From Streptomyces melanogenes (GTDB lineage Bacteria > Actinomycetota > Actinomycetes > Streptomycetales > Streptomycetaceae), in assembly GCF_014649795.1 (NCBI RefSeq), contig NZ_BMTS01000013.1, positions 62,001 through 126,000 of the forward strand: DNA of 64,000 nucleotides, in the 5' to 3' direction. Each line of letters starts with the position of its first letter. Within the stretch, counting starts at the first letter, position 1. The notes below the pieces were generated by a model. That model was not told where the DNA came from and searched no databases. It worked only from the letters and a program-made list of their open reading frames with translations. The position numbers and the translations under genes were made by a program. This document shows positions 16,338-25,078 of this stretch, one piece after another.

Positions 16338-17993
16338 TCAGCGCAGCTCCGTGACGTCCAGCTCCCCGTCCGCGTACTGCTTGCGGATCACCTTCTTGTC
16401 GAACTTTCCGACGCTCGTCTTCGGCACCGACTCGACGATCGACCACCGCTCCGGCAGCTGCCACTTCGCGACCGACCGGGAGAGGAAGTCCTTCAGGGCC
16501 GCGTAGTCGGCGGTCGAGCCCGGCTTCAGTACGACCGTGGCGAGCGGGCGCTCGCCCCACTTCTCGTCGGGGACCGCGACGACCGCGGCCTCGGCCACCT
16601 CGGGGTGCGCCATCAGAGCGTTCTCCAGGTCGACCGAGGAGATCCACTCCCCGCCCGACTTGATGACGTCCTTGGCGCGGTCCGTGAGCGTCAGGAAGCC
16701 GTCGGAGCTGATCACCCCGACGTCGCCCGTCCTCAGCCAGCCGTCCTCGCTGAACTTGTCGGCGGGGCGGAAGTCCTCGCCGCCCGCGCCGCCGTAGTAC
16801 GCGCCCGCGATCCAGGTGCCCCTGACCTCCAGCTCGCCCGCCGACGCGTTGTCCCAGGGCAGGATCTCCCCGCCGGGACCGACCAGCCGCGCCTCCACGC
16901 CCGCCGGGAAGCGGCCCTGGGTGACCCGGTACGGCCACTCCTCCTCGGCCGTGAGCCCGGCCGGCGGGTTGGCCATGGTGCCCAGCGGCGACGTCTCCGT
17001 CATGCCCCACGCGTGGCAGAGCCGTACGCCCAGCTTGTCGTACGCCTCCATCAGCGAGGGCGGACAGGCCGCGCCGCCGATGGTGACCCGCACCATCGAG
17101 GAGAGGTCCCGGGGGCGCGCGGTGACCTCGGCGAGCAGCCCCTGCCAGATGGTCGGCACGGCGGCGGCGTGGGTGGGCTTCTCGCGCTCGATCATCTCGG
17201 CGAGCGGCGCGGGCTGCAGGAAGCGGTCCGGCATCAGCATGTCGACGCCGGTCATGAAGGTCGCGTGCGGCAGCCCCCAGGCGTTCACATGGAACTGCGG
17301 CACCACGACCAGGGTGGTGTCCTTGTCGGTGAGCCCCATCGACTCGGCCATGTTGACCTGCATCGAGTGCAGATAGACCGAACGGTGCGAGTAGACGACG
17401 CCCTTGGGGTCGCCCGTGGTGCCGGAGGTGTAGCACATGGCTGCGGCGGTGCGCTCGTCCAGCTCCGGCCAGTCGTACGAGGTGGGGCGGCCCGCGAGCA
17501 GCTCCTCGTACTCGTGCACCTGCGGCCCCGCGCCGTCGATGTCGTCGAGCAGCGAACGGTCGCCGGGCCCGGAGACCACGATGTGCTCGACGGTCGGCAG
17601 ATGCGGCAGCAGCGGGGCGAGCAGCGGCAGCAGCGAACCGTTGACGATGACCACGCGGTCGGCCGCGTGGTTGACGATCCAGATCAGCTGCTCGGCCGGA
17701 AGCCGCAGGTTCAACGTGTGGAGCACCGCGCCCATGGAGGGGATCGCGAGGTACGCCTCGACGTGCTCGGCGTTGTTCCACATCAGGGTGGCGGTCGCCT
17801 GGCCGTCCTCGACGCCGAGCTCGCGCAGGGCGTGTGCCAGCTGTGCGGCCCGCCCGCCGATCTCGGCGAAACTGCGGCGCCTTGGCTCCGCCTCGCCGGT
17901 CCAGGTCGTGACCTGCGACTTGCCGTGGATCGTGGACCCGTGGGTCAGGATCCGCGAGATCAGCAGCGGTACGTCCTGCATGGTGCTCAGCAC
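16338..17993 (-). CDS. Long-chain fatty-acyl-CoA synthetase / AMP-dependent ligase
   Basis: 551-residue ANL-superfamily enzyme that activates a carboxylic acid to acyl-AMP and then acyl-CoA. Motifs in order: P-loop CYTSGTTGDPKGVVYSHRS (about 190-210), GMTETSP (about 340), GDVGVISSDGFL and the C-terminal catalytic lysine region KTSVGKFDKK. The length and arrangement match medium/long-chain acyl-CoA synthetases of the FadD/AlkK type. GTG at 17993 is chosen because GGGAGG lies 6 nt upstream; a frame to 18026 has weaker support. It is monocistronic and converges on the parS palindromes. The igr-like operon 2 kb away could use CoA-activated substrates, but no direct link is seen. Confidence 0.92.
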   Translation of the reverse strand: MLSTMQDVPLLISRILTHGSTIHGKSQVTTWTGEAEPRRRSFAEIGGRAAQLAHALRELGVEDGQATATLMWNNAEHVEAYLAIPSMGAVLHTLNLRLPAEQLIWIVNHAADRVVIVNGSLLPLLAPLLPHLPTVEHIVVSGPGDRSLLDDIDGAGPQVHEYEELLAGRPTSYDWPELDERTAAAMCYTSGTTGDPKGVVYSHRSVYLHSMQVNMAESMGLTDKDTTLVVVPQFHVNAWGLPHATFMTGVDMLMPDRFLQPAPLAEMIEREKPTHAAAVPTIWQGLLAEVTARPRDLSSMVRVTIGGAACPPSLMEAYDKLGVRLCHAWGMTETSPLGTMANPPAGLTAEEEWPYRVTQGRFPAGVEARLVGPGGEILPWDNASAGELEVRGTWIAGAYYGGAGGEDFRPADKFSEDGWLRTGDVGVISSDGFLTLTDRAKDVIKSGGEWISSVDLENALMAHPEVAEAAVVAVPDEKWGERPLATVVLKPGSTADYAALKDFLSRSVAKWQLPERWSIVESVPKTSVGKFDKKVIRKQYADGELDVTELR

Positions 17994-18177
17994 GGCGGCC
18001 TCCCGGTGGGCGCTACGGTGCGCCACGTGGCGATAGGGGTGTGCCGATTCTGCTCACGTACCGCGCGGTATGTCACTACCCGGAGGTAATGAATCACCCA
18101 CGAGACCAAGGTCACGCGGTGCGCGGCGCCCCACCGTCCCCTTTCGGCCGCCCGTTACCAGCCGCAGAGGGTTCCGC

Positions 18178-18714
18178 TCAGCGCACGGGGGCGAGCTCCG
18201 GGTCCTCGCGGAGCTTGCCCAGCGCCCGGGAGACCGCGCTCTTCACCGTGCCGACGGAGACCCCCAGCACCTCGGCGGTCTGCGCCTCGCTCAGGTCCTC
18301 GTAGTACCGCAGCACCACCATCGCCCGCTGCCGGTCCGGCAGCTTCATCACCGCGCGCCACATCGCGTCGTGCAGCACCTGCTGGTCGGCCGGGTCCGGC
18401 TCGGGCACCGTCTCCGGCTCGGGCAGCTCGTCGCAGGCGAACTCGTCCACCTTGCGCTTGCGCCACTGCGAGGTCCGGGTGTTGAGGAGCGCGCGGCGCA
18501 CATAGCCGTCGAGGGCGCGGTGGTCCTCGATCCGGTCCCAGGCGACGTACGTCTTGGTGAGGGCCGTCTGCAGCAGGTCCTCGGCGTCGCTCGGGTTCGC
18601 GGTCAGCGAGCGTGCGGTGCGCAGCAGCACGGGGCCTCGGGCCCGCATGTACGAGGCGAACGACGGGTATGGCGTCGCCGCCCGGGAGGCGCTGTTGCAG
18701 ACAGGCGTGGTCAT
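18178..18714 (-). CDS. SigE-family ECF RNA polymerase sigma factor
   Basis: 178-residue sigma-70 family protein with region 2 (LTANPSDAEDLLQTALTKTY) and region 4 (LSEAQTAEVLGVSVGTVKSA) only, as in ECF factors of the actinobacterial SigE-like group. No anti-sigma factor lies next to it. The ATG at 18714 has GGAGG almost touching it, an unusually short spacing. No better start exists downstream because the N-terminal residues lead straight into region 2. Regulon and signal are unknown. Confidence 0.88.
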   Translation of the reverse strand: MTTPVCNSASRAATPYPSFASYMRARGPVLLRTARSLTANPSDAEDLLQTALTKTYVAWDRIEDHRALDGYVRRALLNTRTSQWRKRKVDEFACDELPEPETVPEPDPADQQVLHDAMWRAVMKLPDRQRAMVVLRYYEDLSEAQTAEVLGVSVGTVKSAVSRALGKLREDPELAPVR

Positions 18715-18838
18715 ACCTCCACGCTAGGAGCGCCCGCTACGCCACGGATCGGCCCCAGGTCGCGAAGCGGGATCCCTCTCAGGTTGTACGGGTAGGGGTG
18801 GCTGCACCTCCTGAAGGTGGAGGAGGCCCCGGGGCTCG

Positions 18839-19816
18839 TCAGGGTTTGAACCGCGCGACCGGCGCGTCCACCGTGTTCCGGTCCACCACGAGCCAGCGCC
18901 CGCCGTGCGTCTCGGTCACGTTCCCCGCGTACTGGTGGATACGCCGGTGCGGCCGCCACGCGTCCGCGTGCAGGCTCGGCTCCCCGTACAGGGACGACCT
19001 GGAGCCCCACCGCGCGAACCACATCACCGACGGCAGGTCGGACTGCCCGGCCCGCCTGGCCTGCTCCATGTGCCGCACCCCCGAGGCGGCGCTGCTGTAG
19101 AACCCGGGCAGAAAGCCCTGCCCGCGCACCTCGCGGTTCCAGGCCCGGACGAACGCCAGCGTGGTCCGCGCGCATGCCGCGTTGTCCGCGTTGTACGCCT
19201 CCATGTCCAGATAGAGCGCGCTGCCCTGCCGGATGCCCAGCTTCTCGGCCGCCTCGGCCGCCTGCCTCCCCTCGGTCCGCCCCTGGGTCGCCGAACGGCT
19301 GCCCATCCGCACCTTCTGCTTCGCCGCCGACCGCACGCACGGCGACTGCGAGCCGACGAAGATCGGCAGCACCCGCCAGCCCATCCCGTCCACACTCGCC
19401 AGCCAGCTCCGGCTGAGGTGCTGCTGGTTCGGGCAGCCGCGCCCGCGCCCTCCGAAGTAGACGCCGACCCCTCGGTACGACGAGGACCGCCAGGCCTTCA
19501 TCGTCGCCAGCGGTGGCGCCTGGCAGGTGTCGAACGCCGCCCCCTTGAACTGCACGGCCCGCGCCAGCACGGCCGGGCTGTCCACCGCGTCGGCCGGAAC
19601 GGCGTCCGGCGCGGCGGCAGCGTCGGCGCCCCCGGCGACGACCGAGGAGGCGTCCGGGGCCGTCTCCGGCGCGGTGGCGACGGCCGGGACGTCCGGCACC
19701 GGTGCGGCCGACGCGGGTGGGCTCAGCGTGAGCAGAGCGGCGAGCGTGGTGGCCACGGCCAGCGGTGGCGTGACGATGCCCAGGTACCAGGGCCGGATCG
19801 ATGTGAGGCTGCGCAT
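18839..19816 (-). CDS. Secreted DUF1906 glycoside-hydrolase-like protein
   Basis: 325 residues: positively charged N-terminus and hydrophobic segment (signal peptide, cleavage near ASAAPVP), an Ala/Pro-rich linker to about residue 85, then a DUF1906 TIM-barrel domain related to GH25 lysozymes and mycobacterial Rv2525c. Conserved elements are GVYFGGRGRGC, SALYLDMEAYN with likely catalytic acids, and a closing GGRWLVVDRN. Four cysteines in the mature part may form disulfides. It probably acts on the cell wall after export; catalysis in this family is not well established. The start at 19816 has no strong ribosome-binding site. Confidence 0.85.
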   Translation of the reverse strand: MRSLTSIRPWYLGIVTPPLAVATTLAALLTLSPPASAAPVPDVPAVATAPETAPDASSVVAGGADAAAAPDAVPADAVDSPAVLARAVQFKGAAFDTCQAPPLATMKAWRSSSYRGVGVYFGGRGRGCPNQQHLSRSWLASVDGMGWRVLPIFVGSQSPCVRSAAKQKVRMGSRSATQGRTEGRQAAEAAEKLGIRQGSALYLDMEAYNADNAACARTTLAFVRAWNREVRGQGFLPGFYSSAASGVRHMEQARRAGQSDLPSVMWFARWGSRSSLYGEPSLHADAWRPHRRIHQYAGNVTETHGGRWLVVDRNTVDAPVARFKP

Positions 19817-19910
19817 AAGGCGAGTGAAGGGCCGTCAGGTTGTCTCGGCCACCGCTCGGCCCCGCGCCTCAGCCGTCCGTGGACAAGATCATCCTTCCGG
19901 GCACGGACGT

Positions 19911-21077
19911 TCAGCCGTCCGCGCTCAGCACCAGCCCCGACGTCGGAACACCCGTACCCGCCGTCACCAGCACCCTTCCAGCGCCCGGTATCTGATTGAC
20001 CGCCAGCCCCCTGACCTGGCGGACCGCTTCCGCTATCCCGTTCATCCCGTGCAGATACGCCTCCCCCAGCTGTCCCCCGTGCGTGTTCAGCGCCAACGCG
20101 TCCGCCGCCACAAAATCCGCCGCCTCCCCCGGCCCGCAGAACCCGAACTCCTCCAGTTGCATCAGCACGAACGGGGTGAAGTGGTCGTACAGGATCGCCA
20201 CGTCGATCTCGGCCGGAGTGAGCCCGGACGTCCGCCAGAGCTGGCGCGCCACCACCCCCATCTCGGGCAACCCGGTCAGACCGTCCCGGTAGAAACTCGT
20301 CATCCCCTCCTGTCTGCGGCCCGCCCCCTGCGCGGCCGCGGTGATCACAGCGGGCGGCCGGCGCAGATCCCGGGCCCGCTCGGCCGTCGTGACGACGATC
20401 GCCTGGCCACCGTCCGTCTCCTGGCAGCAGTCGAGGAGCCGCAGCGGCTCGACTATCCACCGCGAGGCGGCGTGCTCGGCGAGCGTGATCGGCCTGCCGT
20501 AGAAGTACGCCGCCGGGTTGGTCGCCGCATGGCGCCGGTCGACGACGGCCACGTGCCCGAACGCCTCGGGCGTCAGCCCGTACGCGTGCAGATACCGCTG
20601 CGCGGCCATCGCGACCCAGGAGGCCGGGGTGAGCAGCCCGAACGGCAGCGACCACCCGAGCGCCGCCCCCTCGGCGGACGGCTCCCGGTGCTGCACCCCG
20701 GACCCGAACCGCCGCCCCGAGCGCTCGTTGAACGCCCGGTAGCAGACGACCACTTCCGCCACCCCCGAAGCCACCGCCAGCGCCGCCTGCTGGACGGTCG
20801 CGCACGCGGCGCCGCCGCCGTAGTGGATCCGCGAGAAGAACGACAGCTCGCCGATACCCGCCGCCTGCGCCACGGTGATCTCCGGGCTGGTGTCCATGGT
20901 GAACGTGACCATGCCGTCGACGTCGTCGGGGGTGAGCCCGGCGTCGTCGAGCGCGGCGCGCACCGCCTCCACCGCCAGCTTCAGCTCGCTGCGGCCCGAG
21001 TCCTTGGAGAACTCGGTCGCCCCTATCCCGACGATCGCCGCATTCCCCCCGAGCGAGTCGGCCCGCCGGACGCTCAT
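19911..21077 (-). CDS. Thiolase-superfamily lipid-transfer-like aldolase (Ltp2-like)
   Basis: 388 residues, the size of mycobacterial Ltp2, the retro-aldolase that removes the last side-chain fragment from steroid CoA esters. Thiolase-fold signatures include AIVGIGATEFSKDSGRSE at the N-terminus, HYGGGAACATVQQAALAVAS around the nucleophile-elbow position, and ALNTHGGQLGEAYLHGMNG near the C-terminus. It is the last gene of a five-gene operon; its ATG overlaps the MaoC stop by 4 bp. Ltp2-type enzymes work in complex with the DUF35 domain of the ChsH2 partner, and that partner is three genes upstream. Steroid substrate is inferred from gene order. Confidence 0.85.
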   Translation of the reverse strand: MSVRRADSLGGNAAIVGIGATEFSKDSGRSELKLAVEAVRAALDDAGLTPDDVDGMVTFTMDTSPEITVAQAAGIGELSFFSRIHYGGGAACATVQQAALAVASGVAEVVVCYRAFNERSGRRFGSGVQHREPSAEGAALGWSLPFGLLTPASWVAMAAQRYLHAYGLTPEAFGHVAVVDRRHAATNPAAYFYGRPITLAEHAASRWIVEPLRLLDCCQETDGGQAIVVTTAERARDLRRPPAVITAAAQGAGRRQEGMTSFYRDGLTGLPEMGVVARQLWRTSGLTPAEIDVAILYDHFTPFVLMQLEEFGFCGPGEAADFVAADALALNTHGGQLGEAYLHGMNGIAEAVRQVRGLAVNQIPGAGRVLVTAGTGVPTSGLVLSADG

Positions 21078-21490
21078 ACCGCCACCTCCCCGGCACCGCT
21101 CGCCCCGGCCCGGGGGAGTGCGACCGTCACGGTCCCGGTGACGTGGTGACCCAGCCCGTTCGCCCCCACCACCCGCACCTCGGCCGTGCCCGCCTCCACC
21201 ACGGTGACCGTGCCCGTCAGAGTCATCGTGTCGCCGGGGTGGTTGGGCGCCCCCAGCCGTATCCGCACCGAGCGCAGCCGCGCCTCGGGGCCGAAGTGAT
21301 CGGTGATGTACCGCCCGACCAGGCCGTTGGTGGTCAGGATGTTCATGAAGATGTCCGGGGACCCCTTCTCCTTCGCGAGCACCGCGTCGTGGTGCACGTC
21401 CTGGTAGTCGCGGGAGGCCACGGCCCCGGCGACTATCAGCGTCCGGGTGATCGGAATCTCCAGCGGTGGCAGCTCGTCCCCCACCTTCAT
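21074..21490 (-). CDS. MaoC-like hydratase subunit (ChsH1-like)
   Basis: 138-residue single hot-dog-fold enoyl-CoA hydratase-like protein. The segment VASRDYQDVHHDAVLAKEKG carries the MaoC Asp/His catalytic pattern, followed by SPDIFMNILTTNGLVGRYI and a strand-rich C-terminus. ATG at 21490 overlaps the upstream acyl-CoA dehydrogenase stop by 4 bp. In mycobacteria a protein of this size (ChsH1) forms a heteromer with the MaoC domain of ChsH2; the same two parts are encoded here. Confidence 0.85.
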   Translation of the reverse strand: MKVGDELPPLEIPITRTLIVAGAVASRDYQDVHHDAVLAKEKGSPDIFMNILTTNGLVGRYITDHFGPEARLRSVRIRLGAPNHPGDTMTLTGTVTVVEAGTAEVRVVGANGLGHHVTGTVTVALPRAGASGAGEVAV

Positions 21491-22608
21491 GCCGCGCCCT
21501 CCTCTCGCTCCTGCCCGTCGCGCCTGTCCTGCCTGTCCTGCCCGGCTTCTCCCTCCTGCTCGTCCTGCTCGTCGACGATCAATCCGCCCAGCTCGTCCAG
21601 CAGTTCCGCGCCGCACCCCAGATAGGCGTCGATCTGGCGGCCCCAGAGGAAGTGCCGATGCACCGGGTGCTCCAGGTCGGCGCCGAGTCCGCCGTGCAGA
21701 TGCTGACCCGTGTGGACGACCCTTCGGCCCGCCTCGGACGCCCACCAGGCCGCCGTCAGCGCGTGCGTGCGGTACGGCAGCGCCCGGTCGCGCCGCCAGG
21801 CCGCCTCGAACGAGGTCACCCGTATCGCCTCGGTCTCCATGTACGCGTCGGCCGCCCGCAGCAGGACCGCCTGGTTGGTGGAGAGCGGCCGCCCGAACTG
21901 CTCACGGGTGCCGGTGTACTCCACCGCCCGGGCCAGCGACCCCGCGCACACCCCTGTCTGCAATCCGGCGAAGGCGGTACGCGCGGTCGCCAGCACGTCC
22001 TCGTACGCCCCCGGCCCGGGCCCGCCGACCCGCTCGCCCCGCGCTCCCGAGAGCGTGAGCCGCCCGGCCGACCAGGGCGCGGTCGTCTCTACCGGCTCCG
22101 TCGCCGTCCCGGGTGCCCCCGTCCGTATCCACCACAGCGCCCGGTCCGCGTCCGGCACCAGGACGTGGGTGGCATCCCGCAGCCAGGGGACCACCGGCAC
22201 CACTCCGGTCAGCTCCCCTGTCGGCCCTCCGTCCGCCGAGGCCCGTACGCCGCCGTGCGCGGGGAAAGCGCCGGTCGCCACCGCCGTGCCGTCCCGCAGG
22301 GCCGGGAGCAGCCGGTCGCGCTGTTCGCCGGAGCCGTGGGCGGCCAGTGCCAGGACTCCGTAGACACAGCTCGCCGCGAAGGGCACCTGGGCGGTGGTCC
22401 GCCCCTGTTCCTCCAGGGCGAGGACAAGCCCGAGCAGCCCCGTCTCCTCGACGGCCGCGGGCAGCCCCGCCCCGCACAGGGCTTTCCACAGCTCGGTGTC
22501 CGTCCCCGTCCCGGCGGCGGTGAGGCGCTCATGGGTGGAGAGGTCCCCGAAGATCTCCCCGGCCAGCTCACGGACGGCCGACTGCTCCTCGGTGGGGGTG
22601 AAGTCCAT
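21487..22608 (-). CDS. Acyl-CoA dehydrogenase, short atypical subunit (ChsE1-like)
   Basis: 373-residue acyl-CoA dehydrogenase-fold protein. The N-terminal helical domain starts MDFTPTEEQSAVRELAGEIF. The middle beta domain is poorly conserved, and the C-terminal helical domain contains TREQFGRPLSTNQAVL and HGGLGADLEHPVHR. A charged Gln/Glu/Asp/Arg-rich tail of about 25 residues follows. The pair of an ordinary and an atypical dehydrogenase in one operon resembles the FadE29/FadE28 (ChsE2/ChsE1) heterotetramer. The ATG shares one base with the upstream stop (TGATG). It likely oxidises a short side-chain acyl-CoA with its partner. Confidence 0.85.
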   Translation of the reverse strand: MDFTPTEEQSAVRELAGEIFGDLSTHERLTAAGTGTDTELWKALCGAGLPAAVEETGLLGLVLALEEQGRTTAQVPFAASCVYGVLALAAHGSGEQRDRLLPALRDGTAVATGAFPAHGGVRASADGGPTGELTGVVPVVPWLRDATHVLVPDADRALWWIRTGAPGTATEPVETTAPWSAGRLTLSGARGERVGGPGPGAYEDVLATARTAFAGLQTGVCAGSLARAVEYTGTREQFGRPLSTNQAVLLRAADAYMETEAIRVTSFEAAWRRDRALPYRTHALTAAWWASEAGRRVVHTGQHLHGGLGADLEHPVHRHFLWGRQIDAYLGCGAELLDELGGLIVDEQDEQEGEAGQDRQDRRDGQEREEGAA

Positions 22609-23675
22609 CAGCCACCCTCACCCCCTCGGAACACCGGCAGCTCCAACTCCTCGTCCACCCGCAGGAATTCGAGCCGCACGGGCATCCCGATCCGCACCTT
22701 GTCGTACGGGACCCCCACCACGTTGCTGATCATCCGCACGCCCTCGGCCAGCTCGATCAGCCCCACCGCGTAAGTCCCTGACCCGTCGCCGTCGGGGCCG
22801 GTATCGCCTGCGGCGGTGCCTTCTGGAACGGTGAACCCCGGGAAGCGAGGGTGGTGCATCACCACGTACGAGAACACCGTCCCCGCACCGCTCGCCTCCA
22901 CCGTGTCCCACTCGGCCGCCCCACATCCGTTGCACCCCGGCAGCCAGGGGAAGCGCAGCTCACCGCAGCCGGTGCAGCGCTGGATCAGGAGCTTGTGCGC
23001 GGCGACTCCGTCCCAGAACCCGGCGTTGTCCCGGTTGACGACCGGTCTCGGCCGCCGCCCCTGCGGTGCGCGGCGCGCCGGGGCGTACTTGAGGATCCGG
23101 AAGCGATGTCTGCCCGCGAGCTTGCCGTTCGCCCGGACGTCCATCCGCGTGGTGATGAAGTGGCCCGTGCCCAGCTTGGTGGTCTTCCGCTCCGAGACCG
23201 TCTCGATCACCGAGTCATAGGTGATCCGGTCGCCCGGGCGCAGCTCCCGTACGTACTCCTGCTCGCAGTCGGTGGCGACCACCGAGGTGAAGCCCGCTCC
23301 GTCGAGCAGCGCGAACAGTTCGTCATGGGCACCCGAGCGGTCCGAGTGCCCCGAGAGGCCGCCCATCGTCCAGGCCTGGAGCATGGTCGGCGGCGCGATC
23401 GCGTCCGGCCCCCGGTAGGCCGGGTTGGTGTCGCCCATCGCCTCGCACCAGTGTCTGATCATCGGCTCGTTGACCAGGTCCTTGCCGACGCCCTCGTTCG
23501 CCGCCGACCTCCCCTCGTACGCCTTCAGGCGCCCGTACAACCCGCCTGCGTCCGGGCTCGCGGACGGCGCCTCCACCGCCCGGCGAATGCTCCTCCCCTC
23601 CGGGCCTGCACCTGTGGGCGGTGTCTCCGCACCTGCCGCTGGCGCCTCCGGGCTCGCGGACACGTTCTCGCCCAC
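22608..23675 (-). CDS. MaoC hydratase / DUF35 OB-fold fusion (ChsH2-like)
   Basis: 355 residues. An Ala/Pro-rich N-terminal extension of about 40 residues is followed by a MaoC-like hot-dog domain (about 45-200; VNEPMIRHWCEAMGDTNPAY). A DUF35 domain completes the protein, with a zinc ribbon (CTGCGELRFPWLPGCNGCGA) and an OB fold. This is the architecture of mycobacterial ChsH2, whose DUF35 part binds the Ltp2 aldolase. The GTG at 23675 overlaps the upstream TAG by one base and follows a G-rich ribosome site. It is central to the proposed hydratase-aldolase complex. Confidence 0.87.
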   Translation of the reverse strand: MGENVSASPEAPAAGAETPPTGAGPEGRSIRRAVEAPSASPDAGGLYGRLKAYEGRSAANEGVGKDLVNEPMIRHWCEAMGDTNPAYRGPDAIAPPTMLQAWTMGGLSGHSDRSGAHDELFALLDGAGFTSVVATDCEQEYVRELRPGDRITYDSVIETVSERKTTKLGTGHFITTRMDVRANGKLAGRHRFRILKYAPARRAPQGRRPRPVVNRDNAGFWDGVAAHKLLIQRCTGCGELRFPWLPGCNGCGAAEWDTVEASGAGTVFSYVVMHHPRFPGFTVPEGTAAGDTGPDGDGSGTYAVGLIELAEGVRMISNVVGVPYDKVRIGMPVRLEFLRVDEELELPVFRGGEGG

Positions 23676-24838
23676 TACCTCCGCCCCCTCTTCATCCCGA
23701 GCCGCATCGTCGCGACGATCTCCCGCTGCACCTCGCTCACCCCGCCCCCGAACGTGTTGATCTGTGCCGCCCTGTTCATCCGCTCCAGCTCCCCGTCCCC
23801 CACCGCGCCCGGCGAACCCCGCCGCACCAGCGCCGCTTCCCCCGTGATCTCCTGGCACATTCGATACACCTCGACGGCCGATTCGGTTCCCATGAACTTC
23901 ACGCCGCTCGCGTCGCCGGGGGCCAGCGAACCCGCCCCCACATCCCCCACCAAACGCCAGTTGAGCAGGCGATTCGCCGCCAGCCGGGCATGCGTCTCGG
24001 CGATCCTGGAACGCACCCAGGGCTCGTCAACCCTGCGCCGCCCGGTCACCGGATCGGGGGTGCGGGCGCGGGCGAGCGCCGCCTCGTAGAAATCCTCGGC
24101 CTGCATGCCGATCGCGGCGAGCGCGACCCGCTCGTGGTTGAGCTGATTGGTGATCAACCCCCAGCCGCCGTTCTCCTCACCGACCAGGTTCCCGGCCGGG
24201 ACGCGGATCCCGTCGTAGTACGTGGCCGTCGTGGTCAGGCCGCCCACGGTGCGGATCGGCGTCCACGAGAAGCCCGGCGCGTCGGTCGGGACCAGGATGA
24301 TCGAGATGCCCCGGTGCTTGGGCGCCGACGGGTCCGTGCGGCAGGCGAGCCAGATCCAGTCGGCGTTCTGGGCGTTGGAGGTGAAGATCTTCTGGCCGTC
24401 GACCAGCCAGTCACCGCCGTCCCGTACGGCCCGGGTCCGCAGCGAGGCGAGGTCGGTCCCGGCCTCCGGCTCGCTGTAGCCGATGGCGAAGACGAGGTCG
24501 CCGGCGAGGATCCGGGGCAGGAAGTACGCCTTCTGCGCCTCGGTCCCGTACCGCATCAGGGTCGGTCCGACGGTGTTCAGCGTGACCATCGAGACGGGGG
24601 CGCCCGCGCGGTACGCCTCGTCGAAGAAGACGAACTGCTCGTCGGGACCGCGCCCCTGGCCGCCGTACTCGACGGGCCAGCCGAGCCCCAGCATCCCGTC
24701 GGCGCCGATGCGCCGGAGGAGGGCGCGCTGCGCTGCGGGATCGCCGTCCAGCAGTTCCCCGTCCGGCATCAAGGCGCGGAAGTACGCGCGGAGTTCGGCG
24801 CGCAGGCGCTGCTGGCGTTCGGTCGGGGCGAGGTGCAC
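23675..24838 (-). CDS. Acyl-CoA dehydrogenase (ChsE2/FadE29-like)
   Basis: 387-residue flavin acyl-CoA dehydrogenase. Family signatures: GMLGLGWPVEYGGQGRGPDE, YSEPEAGTDLASLRTRA (substrate/FAD loop), GQKIFTSNAQNADW and the C-terminal INTFGGGVSEVQREIVA. The length equals that of mycobacterial FadE29. GTG at 24838 follows GGAGG by 8 nt. It is the first gene of the five-gene operon. A TTGACA box and an 8-bp perfect inverted repeat lie about 45-80 bp upstream. Confidence 0.92.
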   Translation of the reverse strand: MHLAPTERQQRLRAELRAYFRALMPDGELLDGDPAAQRALLRRIGADGMLGLGWPVEYGGQGRGPDEQFVFFDEAYRAGAPVSMVTLNTVGPTLMRYGTEAQKAYFLPRILAGDLVFAIGYSEPEAGTDLASLRTRAVRDGGDWLVDGQKIFTSNAQNADWIWLACRTDPSAPKHRGISIILVPTDAPGFSWTPIRTVGGLTTTATYYDGIRVPAGNLVGEENGGWGLITNQLNHERVALAAIGMQAEDFYEAALARARTPDPVTGRRRVDEPWVRSRIAETHARLAANRLLNWRLVGDVGAGSLAPGDASGVKFMGTESAVEVYRMCQEITGEAALVRRGSPGAVGDGELERMNRAAQINTFGGGVSEVQREIVATMRLGMKRGRR

Positions 24839-24881
24839 GGCGGCGGCCTCCGGAGTCCGGACGTACGCTTACGGATAGGGG

Positions 24882-24902
24882 TTTCTGACTGTCCGTCAGA
24901 AA
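24882..24902 (-). promoter_or_regulatory. Inverted-repeat operator in the igr-like operon promoter
   Basis: TTTCTGAC-N5-GTCAGAAA is a perfect 8-bp dyad. On the minus strand TTGACA lies about 9 bp before it, so the dyad occupies the -35/-10 spacer. This is the usual placement for a TetR-type repressor responding to an acyl-CoA. No regulator gene is adjacent. Confidence 0.6.
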
Positions 24903-25078
24903 TGCCTGCCCTGTCAATGCTCATGCCGACACGGCCACCGTCACCCGACAGCGACGCCTACGCGCGCGCACGCGCGTCCACCCACCCCCGGACACACAAC
25001 CGCCCGGGTGGCCGCGCCGCAGCGCCGCCACCCGGGCAGTCGTTCACCCCACTGACCCCGACCCCGAGGGGCCCCGGC

